DNA from: Clostridiales bacterium
GTDB lineage: Bacteria > Bacillota > Clostridia > Christensenellales > UBA1242
Reading direction: 5' to 3'
Length of the DNA: 64,000 nucleotides
Assembly (NCBI GenBank): GCA_015069415.1
Contig: SVIQ01000002.1
Location: 1-64,000 of the forward strand
Shown here: one piece after another, positions 52,757 through 61,842 of the stretch
Layout of the letters: every line of letters starts with the position of its first letter
Numbering within the stretch: the stretch's first letter is position 1
Program-made: the position numbers and the translations under genes
The notes under the pieces: generated by a model
Told to the model about the DNA's origin: nothing
Seen by the model: only the letters and a program-made list of their open reading frames with translations
Databases searched by the model: none

Positions 52757-52845
52757 TAAAAAAATTAAAAATTTGCAAAAATATGTAAAAAATACAATAA
52801 AAATATAATAAATTTGCGATATTTTAAAAAAATATTATAAAAAAT

Positions 52846-52877
52846 AAAATCAACATTTTTTATATGTTGATTTTTTA
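52846..52877. terminator. Bidirectional terminator
   Basis: AAAATCAACAT / ATGTTGATTTTTT stem between the convergent ferritin-like and PRC-barrel genes. Confidence 0.75.
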
Positions 52878-52889
52878 ATTAAAATTTAA

Positions 52890-53612
52890 TTATTTAGAAT
52901 AAAGCATTAATTCTCTTAATTTTCCGTATTTTGTAATTTCTTTTAAATTTTTCTTAGTAATTTTTGTGTGTTCTTTAATTAATAATTCGTTGTTAAAATT
53001 AAAAATATCTTTTATGCAAATTCTTCCAACTAAAAAATCTGGTTTTTGTAAACTTAAATTTTTAGGTTCAGTTGGTTTTGTTTCATTTGATTCTTCTACT
53101 GGCAAAATTTGAGCTTCTATAATATTTTCTGTTTTAAAAGATTTGGGAGATTTTTCTGGAATAAATTTTGAAATATCTATCTTTTTTTGATTGTCATAGA
53201 AAATTGTTGTGTTTCTTCCGCTGGATGCTAACTTGTCTATTTCTACTGTGGAATTGTTGTCAAAAGAAAATTTTTGTGTTAAGTACTTTTCATTTAAACT
53301 TAATTCTGTGATTATTCCTAAATATTCTCCGCAAATAGTATAAGCTTTTGAACCTATAGGACTAGGGCAAAGGTCGACGTCTTCAACTTTTAATGTCACG
53401 GCTTCATTGTTTTTAACTGTGATAGCATTTTTACCTATATTATAAATATTTTTTGATGACAATAAATAACGTTCTCCATTTGAGCCAATTAATTCAATGC
53501 AAATTAATTTTTTTATTTTTTTGTCAAAATAAAGCTTTTCAACTTTCCCCAATAATTCCCCTTCATATAAAGACAAAACAGATAGCGTAAGCAAATCATT
53601 GCAATAAATCAT
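52890..53612 (-). CDS. PRC-barrel domain protein
   Basis: 240 residues. Two PRC-barrel-like units: residues 10-75 (SLYEGELLGKVEKLYFDKKI) and 88-145 (GSKAYTICGEYLGIITELSL). A Pro/Glu/Thr-rich linker (about 160-195) follows, then a C-terminal segment (FLVGRICIKDIFNFNNELLI). PRC barrels adapt RNA-processing or photosynthetic complexes; in Firmicutes related YlmC/YmxH proteins are tied to sporulation. Exact role unknown. Confidence 0.7.
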   Translation of the reverse strand: MIYCNDLLTLSVLSLYEGELLGKVEKLYFDKKIKKLICIELIGSNGERYLLSSKNIYNIGKNAITVKNNEAVTLKVEDVDLCPSPIGSKAYTICGEYLGIITELSLNEKYLTQKFSFDNNSTVEIDKLASSGRNTTIFYDNQKKIDISKFIPEKSPKSFKTENIIEAQILPVEESNETKPTEPKNLSLQKPDFLVGRICIKDIFNFNNELLIKEHTKITKKNLKEITKYGKLRELMLYSK

Positions 53613-53753
53613 AATATACCTCTTGTCTTAATTTATTTTTTTACCATTTTATTTATGAATAATAATTATTAATATAAATTAGATTTTTTGTCTAAATTAT
53701 TTGATTTATGTTAAAATATTGGATATAATAAAATTAAATAATAAGGGGGAATT

Positions 53754-56700
53754 TTGAAAAAACAAGGATTTTTATTTTTAATATTTTGTTTAATTTTACC
53801 TTGTGTATTTATTTTTTCTGCGTGTGGAAAAGATGAGTTGAAATTGCTAAGTTCTCCTACGGATTTTTCAGTTGAGGCTAATGGATTAATTACTTTTAAA
53901 ATGGTGGACAAAGCTGAATATTACACTGTAAATATTAATGGGGCTGAATTTAATATTAATCCATCCAATGATTCGGCTAACAATAAAATTTCAAAAGTAA
54001 ATGGTTATTTAAAATATGATGCGTCATCAATATTTGTATTGGGTGACAGCTATGACGTAAAAGTTAAAGCTTGTGGGTATAAATATGAAGACAGTTCTTA
54101 CACTAGAACGTTCTTATACACCCACGCGGAAACAATGGATGTTCCAAAAAATGTTCACATGGAAGGACAAACTCTTACTTGGGAAGGTGGAGAAAAACTT
54201 GCTAGTTTTTATTACGTGATAGTAGTTGCTCCATTTGACAAACTTGAAGATGACAGTCCTGAAGCCGTTGCGTCTAGCGGGATTGAACCTCAAATGGTGA
54301 TTAGTAACACGTTCCCGATTTCTTCAGTTTTAAGAGAGGCTGGAATTTACAAATTTTATGTCAATGCGGTTAGTTTAAATTCTAATTATTTAGACAGTGG
54401 TTATTCTGAAAAAGTTGAATACACCCATTTTGTAAATCTTGCGACTCCAGAAAAAGTGGACGTTAAAGAAATCAAAGTTTACAATGATGACGAAGAAAAA
54501 TATTCTTCAGAGTTACATATGTTTGCGGTAGTTGACGAAAAGTCAAATGCGGTTGAAGTAATGTGTGATAACAATTCGAAAGTGGTTGAATTTTCATACA
54601 CAAATGACATGTTAATAAAAAATGACAATTTAATAGAAATTAACTTAACGAAACTGTTTGATATAGACATGTCGCGTCATCAAGAATATAGTTTTAAAGT
54701 CAAATCTAAATTTGTAACAAACGATGAAAAACGTTATTATTTTGATTCAACATTAAGCGAAGCGGTAAGATTTAATGTTACCACTAGATTAAATGCTCCA
54801 ATTGTTAGTTTGAATTTCAACGAACAAAACGATTATTTTGAATTAAATTGGGAAATTGAGAATTCTGATTTTCAAAATATCGCATCTTACATAGCATACG
54901 TTTACAATGGAAGTGAAGTTGTGACATACACTCATGATCCTAATGAATTTTCTATGATTTTACCAGAAAATTTCCATTCGGCATGTGTAGTGAGTGTGGG
55001 TAAGGGAAGTTTTGAAAGTTCTCTATCTAGCAACGTTGTGTTTAACACAAGATTAAGTGAAACACTAAACATTTCTAATTGTTTCATAAGTGACGGCAAA
55101 GTGATTTGGGACAACATTGAAAATGCTATGTATATTGTTGAAGTGGAAAGGAAACTAATTGTAACAAATGAAAATCAAATAGATTTAAGTCATTTGGAAA
55201 TTCCTTATGAAAATTTAATCTTAACCGTTTTAGTGCAAGATAAACAACCATTAAAATGTGTTTTACCTTTAACAAATTACACTAAAAAATTAAGCACTCC
55301 ACAAAATGTAAAAAATACTGGTTATGTTTTAACTTTTGATAAAGTTCAAAATGCTTATGGTTACAATGTTTACCTAAACGATTTAAAAATAAATAAACTG
55401 TTTACTACTAATGAAATAAATTTAGTTCAGTACATTACTCCAAAAGAAAACGAAGAGAGTTACACTGTAAGAGTTGAAGCTGTTGCAAACCCTTACTCGA
55501 TTTATATTAACAGTGACAAAAGTGAAACTATTACAATGACTTATGAACAAAATTTAGAGAAAGTAAAGTTTGTTTCAATTAATGGAAAAGAAACTGCAAT
55601 AGTAGAACGTGTTGAAAATGGAATTACAAATTATTATTTAGAATTTTACGGAGTAAATTCTGCAGAGTACTACGAAGTGTTAATAAATTTTGACAGTTTA
55701 CCTAACGTACAGCACACTTCAACAGGATTATATTCTATAAATGTGACAGATTACCTAACAAGAGCTAGTCTTTACAATATTATGGTAAGAGCTGTTCCAA
55801 GCAACGGAGAATTCTTAAAACCTAGCGAATATGCTGTAAAAGAATACGAACTTATTAAACAACTTGACCCAGTAACGAATGTAAGAGTGAGCGTAAAAGA
55901 TTCTAAATACACTTTGTCTTTCGACCTTCAGCTTGAAGCAAAAGGTTACGAAGTAAAAATTATTAAGGTTAATGATGCTAGTTACACGGATTATTTGAAT
56001 ATGTATTCTTTGGAGAATCCGTTTAACACTGTCGGAGCTGTGGATATTTCTAGATATTTAGAAAAGGCTGGGCAGTATTATGTTTATGTAAAAGCACTTG
56101 CTCCGGACAATAGTTACTACATAAATTCAACAGAAAGTAAGTCGTATGACGTAATTGACAAACTTAGCACACTTGAAAAACCTAAAAATTTAGGTTTTGA
56201 AAACGTTAGCAAAGATGAATTTAACCTTGTTTGGAACGAAAATTTACATGCGGATTACTATGATGTTGTTGTTGCGCTTCCAGACGGAAAGGAAGAAAAA
56301 CTTACAGCAAACACAAACAAAATAAATGTAAACAGTTTAATAACTAAAGAAGGAAACTATTCGTTCAAAGTGAGAGCTAGAATTACGACAGGTAGTGAAA
56401 ATTCTGTAGAATATACAAATGGTCAATTCTCAGATTCATACACTTTTGCCTACCTTAGAGTTTTACATGATACTGACACAAAAGATTTTGAACGTTACGT
56501 ATTTAAAGCGTTTAACACAGAACAAGATTTCTTAATTGACAATGTTGCAGAATTGAAAAATGTGTTATGGTATCATTTAGTGTTTGACGATGCAACGTTT
56601 AGATTGTGCTTAAATCTTGAAAATGCGGTTGAAACTTTGATAACAGAAGCTAAAAATAATGGAATGACCATTTCTGGAAACAACGTTCAAGATTTGTTTG

Positions 56701-58046
56701 CTGGGGTTATTAATGCTTATCCTGAAATTGGTATGGTTAAAGATTTAAAGGTGGCGCAAATAGACGGCGGAAATGTTTACGAAATTAATTTCAAAAATTT
56801 ATTCAATGAAGACAAAAATTCGTCAAGCATAAACACTGGTGCAAGTTGGATGGATTATTCTAACAACTTTGAATTTGTAGATGTTGCTAATCGAATAGAA
56901 AATAGAATGTTTAACATTGATTTTATGCCAGAGATGAAGGTTGAAACAACAGAACAATTATTATACGCTGTTACATATGGATATCAACCAAAGTTCACAC
57001 AAGAAGATTCTCTTGCTGAAAAAGTTTACTTAAATGCAAGAATGGCACTTAATGCAATCACCACTGACAATATGAGTGAACTAGAAAAAACAACAAGAAT
57101 TTTCGATTACTTAGAATATGCAATGAACCTAAACTATTTTGAAACTGGAGTTCTTCAAAGTGAAGAAAATTTTGGAAAGAGAAAAGAATTTTATCTTGAA
57201 GGGCTGTTTGAAAATTTAGTTACAAATTCTTCTGGTGATTTAGTAATAAAAACTAGTAACACAGAAACAAACAGCGTGTTTGCAAGTAGTGATTTATATG
57301 CAAAAGCATTTGTGTTGTTGTGTAGAATTGAAGGAATTGAAGCTGTAAAGGTAAACGGAACTTATACAGTTGGAACAACTCAGAATGTGCGTCATTCTTG
57401 GAACAAAGTTAATATAAAAACTAGTCTTGATGGAGAAAAATCTTGGTATGCAGTGGATTTGGCATTCTCAGACAATTCTTCGTACAACTCAAGATATGGC
57501 TATAGCTTGTCTTCGCATTTGTACTACTTAACAACGGACACTTTAATTACAAGCAACTTAAGAACGGATTTGGGTTCAAATGAAACAATGTCTGTTAAAC
57601 AAGACAGAAATGATTTTGCAAAAGAATCTTGTACGACTTCATTTGATTACTATTCTGATCAAATTTCAAATTTTGTTATAACTAGTGACCAAATTAAAGC
57701 ATTGGGAGAGTACAATGACGAGTTCTATAATTATGAAGGTGGAGATTTAATCTACTCAAGTAGATACAACAAAACTGAAACCTATTATAATTACAATTAC
57801 TCAGGTCTTGGAAGTGCTCAAAAATTCATTTTGAATGCTTTGATGGATGCTAGAAACAAATTAAACGGTGGAGCAACAACTGCTGTTGTGGAAATTAAAT
57901 TAGATTCAAGGCAAACAAACATATATGGAATTTTAGAATGGATTAACTCTAATTGCCCGCCAAACAGAAGAATGACTATTGCTGTCGATAAAGGTAAGAC
58001 AATGAGCGATGGATATGTCAGCTTGCTTTGTGTAAATTTTGAATAA
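53754..58046 (+). CDS. Large lipoprotein with Fn3-like repeats and transglutaminase-like domain
   Basis: 1430 residues. The start is TTG 53754 with a strong AAGGGGGAATT ribosome site. Lipoprotein signal with FIFSAC (lipobox, Cys about 24). About nine Fn3-like units of 90-110 residues follow (openings such as LSTPQNVKNTGYVLTFDKVQ and LEKPKNLGFENVSKDEFNLV). The C-terminal part (about 1040-1310) looks like a transglutaminase core: ASSDLYAKAFVLLC, VRHSWNKV and YAVDLAFSD. The residue normally Cys is Ser, so catalysis is doubtful. It precedes the gerA operon by 30 nt, possibly with read-through. Confidence 0.75.
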   Translation: MKKQGFLFLIFCLILPCVFIFSACGKDELKLLSSPTDFSVEANGLITFKMVDKAEYYTVNINGAEFNINPSNDSANNKISKVNGYLKYDASSIFVLGDSYDVKVKACGYKYEDSSYTRTFLYTHAETMDVPKNVHMEGQTLTWEGGEKLASFYYVIVVAPFDKLEDDSPEAVASSGIEPQMVISNTFPISSVLREAGIYKFYVNAVSLNSNYLDSGYSEKVEYTHFVNLATPEKVDVKEIKVYNDDEEKYSSELHMFAVVDEKSNAVEVMCDNNSKVVEFSYTNDMLIKNDNLIEINLTKLFDIDMSRHQEYSFKVKSKFVTNDEKRYYFDSTLSEAVRFNVTTRLNAPIVSLNFNEQNDYFELNWEIENSDFQNIASYIAYVYNGSEVVTYTHDPNEFSMILPENFHSACVVSVGKGSFESSLSSNVVFNTRLSETLNISNCFISDGKVIWDNIENAMYIVEVERKLIVTNENQIDLSHLEIPYENLILTVLVQDKQPLKCVLPLTNYTKKLSTPQNVKNTGYVLTFDKVQNAYGYNVYLNDLKINKLFTTNEINLVQYITPKENEESYTVRVEAVANPYSIYINSDKSETITMTYEQNLEKVKFVSINGKETAIVERVENGITNYYLEFYGVNSAEYYEVLINFDSLPNVQHTSTGLYSINVTDYLTRASLYNIMVRAVPSNGEFLKPSEYAVKEYELIKQLDPVTNVRVSVKDSKYTLSFDLQLEAKGYEVKIIKVNDASYTDYLNMYSLENPFNTVGAVDISRYLEKAGQYYVYVKALAPDNSYYINSTESKSYDVIDKLSTLEKPKNLGFENVSKDEFNLVWNENLHADYYDVVVALPDGKEEKLTANTNKINVNSLITKEGNYSFKVRARITTGSENSVEYTNGQFSDSYTFAYLRVLHDTDTKDFERYVFKAFNTEQDFLIDNVAELKNVLWYHLVFDDATFRLCLNLENAVETLITEAKNNGMTISGNNVQDLFAGVINAYPEIGMVKDLKVAQIDGGNVYEINFKNLFNEDKNSSSINTGASWMDYSNNFEFVDVANRIENRMFNIDFMPEMKVETTEQLLYAVTYGYQPKFTQEDSLAEKVYLNARMALNAITTDNMSELEKTTRIFDYLEYAMNLNYFETGVLQSEENFGKRKEFYLEGLFENLVTNSSGDLVIKTSNTETNSVFASSDLYAKAFVLLCRIEGIEAVKVNGTYTVGTTQNVRHSWNKVNIKTSLDGEKSWYAVDLAFSDNSSYNSRYGYSLSSHLYYLTTDTLITSNLRTDLGSNETMSVKQDRNDFAKESCTTSFDYYSDQISNFVITSDQIKALGEYNDEFYNYEGGDLIYSSRYNKTETYYNYNYSGLGSAQKFILNALMDARNKLNGGATTAVVEIKLDSRQTNIYGILEWINSNCPPNRRMTIAVDKGKTMSDGYVSLLCVNFE

Positions 58047-58069
58047 AAATTAAGCATTTACTTACACTA
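58040..58069 (+). promoter_or_regulatory. Sigma-G-like promoter of gerA operon
   Basis: TGAATA (58040-58045), 17-nt spacer, TACACTA (58063-58069; five of seven matches to the sigma-G -10). ATG is 7 nt later with no ribosome site. It overlaps the stop codon of the preceding lipoprotein gene. Confidence 0.45.
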
Positions 58070-58075
58070 ATTCAT

Positions 58076-59530
58076 ATGAAAGTAGATGCAGTAAAAACAA
58101 TGAAAGAAATAGAAGAAAAACTGCACTTTAGCGGAGATTTAAAAACCCGTACGGTGCAGTTTTTTGGCGTTGATGTTTGCCTTTGTTACATTGCAGACAT
58201 TACTGATAATATGTTGCTAAATGAAACTTTAATAGACCCTATGTTAAAATTTCAAGGCGAACAAGATGGAGATATTGTTGAAGTTTTAAAGAATGAAGTT
58301 TTGTCAAATCAAGAGGTGGAAGAATTTGAAAGACTTCAAAATGCGATTGACAAACTGCTTGCTGGTAACACTTTGATTTTAGTCAACAACTCAGATAAAA
58401 TCTTAGGTTGCGACATGGAAAAAATTACAGTTAGAGCTGTTGCTGAACCTCCTACAAGCGTTGTTATCAAGGGGCCGAGAGAAGGATTTAATGAAAGTTT
58501 AAAATATAATTTAGCATTAATTCGAAGAAGGGCTAAGTCTGATGACCTTGTTGTTAAGACGTTTGAACTGGGAGAACTTACGAAAACACAAATTAGTGTT
58601 GTGTATTTCAACTCTGTGGCAGACAAAAAAGTTGTAAAAGAAGTTTTAAGAAGATTGAAAAATATAAAAATAGACGGAGTCGTTGACAGTCATTATTTGG
58701 TTTCATATCTTCAAAAAAATCCAAATTCACTGTTTAAACAAGTCGGTGATGCTGAAAAGCCAGATATTTTAGTTGGTAAAATGCTGGAAGGAAGGGTTGG
58801 AGTTTTAGTTGATGGTAGTCCTATTGCTTTGACAGTGCCTTTTTTACTTGTAGAAGACTTGCAAAATTCTGATGATTATTACAGTCAACCTATTCGTGTT
58901 ACGTTTATTAGAATATTACGTTTAGTCGGTGTCATTGTGGCGGTGCTTTTGCCGGGAGTTTATGTTGCTCTTGAAAAATATCATTACAAAATAATCCCGA
59001 TAGAATTTTTAGTTACCATCATGAACACGACGCAGGGAATTCCTTTTTCTCCTTTTATCGAACTCTTGTTTGTGGTGCTTTTGTTTGAAATATTATACGA
59101 AGCGAATTTGCGAATGCCTCAATATTTTGGTATGGCAATGTCTATTGTTGGTGCGCTGATTTTGGGAGAAACTGCAATTAATGCGGGGTTAGTTAGTCCT
59201 CCGGCTGTTATGATTGTGGCGTTAAGTGGAATTACGTTTTACATTATACCAAGTCAAGCGGCTCAGTTTAGTATATTACGATTGCTTGCCCTTGTAATTG
59301 GAGCATCGATTGGTCTTTACGGAGTGCTTTTGTTCTGCGTGTTCTTGATTTCATACTTGTCGAGTTTTGATAGTTATGACACTCCATATTTAGCTCCGAC
59401 TACGCCGTTTATAAAAAGCGACCAGAAAGATCTTTACAGGCGGGATACGATAAAGGATATGATAAAAAGACCATTGTCTGTAGCGAACAACAGAAAAAAT
59501 CTAAAAAGGAGGGACAAAAATGACGGTTAA
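58076..59530 (+). CDS. gerA: Spore germinant receptor subunit A
   Basis: 484 residues. N-terminal cytosolic domain (1-280) carries PTSVVIKGPREGFNESLKYN and LALIRRR, the most conserved GerA stretch. Membrane spans follow from about 285 to 440. GerA, GerB and GerC form the ring-shaped ligand-gated complex in the spore inner membrane. Its stop overlaps the gerB start by 11 nt. Confidence 0.93.
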   Translation: MKVDAVKTMKEIEEKLHFSGDLKTRTVQFFGVDVCLCYIADITDNMLLNETLIDPMLKFQGEQDGDIVEVLKNEVLSNQEVEEFERLQNAIDKLLAGNTLILVNNSDKILGCDMEKITVRAVAEPPTSVVIKGPREGFNESLKYNLALIRRRAKSDDLVVKTFELGELTKTQISVVYFNSVADKKVVKEVLRRLKNIKIDGVVDSHYLVSYLQKNPNSLFKQVGDAEKPDILVGKMLEGRVGVLVDGSPIALTVPFLLVEDLQNSDDYYSQPIRVTFIRILRLVGVIVAVLLPGVYVALEKYHYKIIPIEFLVTIMNTTQGIPFSPFIELLFVVLLFEILYEANLRMPQYFGMAMSIVGALILGETAINAGLVSPPAVMIVALSGITFYIIPSQAAQFSILRLLALVIGASIGLYGVLLFCVFLISYLSSFDSYDTPYLAPTTPFIKSDQKDLYRRDTIKDMIKRPLSVANNRKNLKRRDKNDG

Positions 59531-60641
59531 TTTTAGGCAACTTTCAATAATGACCTTCATGAGTTTTATCGCATTAAAATTTTTGGCGCTTCCTTCTTTA
59601 CTTTACACGGTCAGCGGAGATATGAGTTGGTTGGTTGCTCTGGTCTTGATGATAATTGACGGAATTTATGCTGTTATAATCGTTGATTTAATTAAAAAAA
59701 ATCAAAAGAAAAATGTTTATGATTTCATGAAAAGCATTTTGGGTCCATTCTTTGCAAAATTAATTTTAATTGTTTTGTTAATAAAATTTGCTATTGTAAT
59801 TGCAAATATATTAAAGGGTTTAGAATTTTTCGTTGTTGAAAATTTTTACACAGAATTAAATTGGATAGTATTCATTGCTCCATTGATAGGTGTAATAAGT
59901 TTTATGATTTACAAAGGAGTACGAAACATTGCTCGTGTTTTCGAAATGGTTTTTATTGCTATAATTATAGGGTTAATTTATATTGCTTTAAAATCATTTG
60001 CTGGCGTGGATCTTTTAATGTTTATTCCGTTTTTTGAATTTGGTGTTCAACCTCTTTTTGAAAGTGCTTATGTGCATTTAAGTTGGTTTGGTTCAGCTTC
60101 GTTTTTGATAATGTTGTTCGGTTGTGTAGATTTTAAAAATGCTAAAAAATTTAACTTGATTAGATATATTTTTTATGCAATAGGGATAGTCCAGCTGTTG
60201 TATATTGTATTTTATGGTTTGTTTGATATGACAAGCCCTACGCACAGTTTTGCTCTCAGTGATGTCAGTCAGTACTATGGTGGAAGAGTTGCTGTTAACG
60301 AACTTTCTTGGTTGGTAGTGTCTCTTTGGGTTGTTGCACAAGCAATACAATGTGCTATGTATGGATTTTGTTTTGTTAAAGCGGTAATGTATATATTTAA
60401 CATAAAAAATTCAATAGTTCCAATTTTAATTTTAGATGCTTACATGTTGTCGTGGGTTATTGCAGGAAAGAATACAATAAAACTTGAAAGATTTTTCTTT
60501 AGTGATTTTGCGTCAATAATTACAATTATCTCTCAGTATATTATTCCTTTGATTTTACTTTTTGGATATTTAATAAAAAGGTCGAGACAAAAACGGAAAC
60601 ACAAGGTGGTTAAAAATGAAGAAATTAAAGTCAATATTTAG
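59520..60641 (+). CDS. gerB: Spore germinant receptor subunit B (permease-like)
   Basis: 373 residues with about ten spans, of the APC-superfamily endospore germination permease type (FRQLSIMTFMSFIALKFLALP at the N-terminus). It binds the germinant in GerA-type receptors. AGGAGGGA precedes the ATG. It overlaps gerA by 11 nt and gerC by 26 nt. Confidence 0.92.
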   Translation: MTVNFRQLSIMTFMSFIALKFLALPSLLYTVSGDMSWLVALVLMIIDGIYAVIIVDLIKKNQKKNVYDFMKSILGPFFAKLILIVLLIKFAIVIANILKGLEFFVVENFYTELNWIVFIAPLIGVISFMIYKGVRNIARVFEMVFIAIIIGLIYIALKSFAGVDLLMFIPFFEFGVQPLFESAYVHLSWFGSASFLIMLFGCVDFKNAKKFNLIRYIFYAIGIVQLLYIVFYGLFDMTSPTHSFALSDVSQYYGGRVAVNELSWLVVSLWVVAQAIQCAMYGFCFVKAVMYIFNIKNSIVPILILDAYMLSWVIAGKNTIKLERFFFSDFASIITIISQYIIPLILLFGYLIKRSRQKRKHKVVKNEEIKVNI

Positions 60642-61842
60642 CCCTAGAAAATTAATAGTTTGGTTGTTTATTTTGGTTTTAATGTTGACTGTGCCGGAGA
60701 TTACAAAACCCGCAATGAGTCAAACAGAGGCTATTGTTACCATGCTTTGCGTAGAGAAGAAAGATGACAAAATAGACATTGCAACTACAGTTTTAACTCC
60801 TTCGCAAGACAAAAAAGCGAATTATGAAGTTTTTACAGGTGAAGGGAAAACACTTGCAGATGCAGTAAGCAACGTATCTTTAACAATTGGTAAAAATATG
60901 GGATTTGCACAATGTGAAATTTTGGCACTTGGTGAAAATATTTGTGACACGGGAGTCATGTCGACACTTGATTACTTAACAAGAACTAAAAAGGTTGACA
61001 GAAATGCAACACTTGTAACGTTTACAGGAGAAGCAAAAGATTTTGCTCAAGTTGTGTCAGATGTGAGCGACAAAAAATCATTAAAGCTTGAAACTATCAT
61101 AAATTATGACCAAAGATATATTATAGCGCAAGACAGTTCCATAGAAACGTTTTACAAAGGGTATTACAGCGATATATCTTTAGGTATAATCCCAAAACTT
61201 GAAGTTAAAAACGAAGAAAGCCCAGACGCTATCGAAGTACAAGGTCAATCAAGTGGTACTGGCTCTGAGGCTGGTCAAATGCCTCAAACTCAAAGTAAAA
61301 AATATTTGTTGAACGATGGAAAGACTTTGGCTTTTAAAAATGGAAAGAAAGCAGTAGAAATAGACGTAGATACAATAAAAAAGGTAAATTTATTTTTAAA
61401 AGATTCAAAAAATGGTAATGTGACTGTTGAAAATGTTAATGATGATTTGTATTCAGATGCGTCAATAGTTTTTAGTTTTGTAAATAAAAAACTCGACACA
61501 AAGTCAAGTTTTAAGAACGGTGTACCCAAGTATGACATATCTTTTGAAGCTGAATTTATTATTGATGAAGTAATTCAAGAAAATCCAACTCCAGAATTTT
61601 TAAAAAGAAACAAAGATTTCTTTACAAAGGAAGCGGTAAGAAGGCTTAAAGAACAAATTAAAGACGATTTAGAAGAAACGATTGCATATTGCGTTGCGCA
61701 TAATGTGGATTTGATTGATGTGTACAGAACATTCCATCACAAAAATTACAAAGAATTTGAAAAGTATTTAAAAGAAAGAAAAGAAAATTACCTTGACGGT
61801 ATTGATTATGAAATCTCAGTCAAGGTAACCACTGCTTATTAA
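60616..61842 (+). CDS. gerC: Spore germinant receptor subunit C (no lipobox)
   Basis: 408 residues. The GerC fold is visible: GKTLADAVSNVSLTIGKNMGFAQCEIL, and a C-terminal conserved RLKEQIKDDLEETIAYCVAHNVDLI. Most GerC proteins are lipoproteins with a Cys in the signal region. Here the N-terminus (LIVWLFILVLMLTVPEITKP) has no Cys, so it would stay membrane-anchored by an uncleaved signal. It converges with pheT; the two stop codons overlap. Confidence 0.88.
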   Translation: MKKLKSIFSPRKLIVWLFILVLMLTVPEITKPAMSQTEAIVTMLCVEKKDDKIDIATTVLTPSQDKKANYEVFTGEGKTLADAVSNVSLTIGKNMGFAQCEILALGENICDTGVMSTLDYLTRTKKVDRNATLVTFTGEAKDFAQVVSDVSDKKSLKLETIINYDQRYIIAQDSSIETFYKGYYSDISLGIIPKLEVKNEESPDAIEVQGQSSGTGSEAGQMPQTQSKKYLLNDGKTLAFKNGKKAVEIDVDTIKKVNLFLKDSKNGNVTVENVNDDLYSDASIVFSFVNKKLDTKSSFKNGVPKYDISFEAEFIIDEVIQENPTPEFLKRNKDFFTKEAVRRLKEQIKDDLEETIAYCVAHNVDLIDVYRTFHHKNYKEFEKYLKERKENYLDGIDYEISVKVTTAY

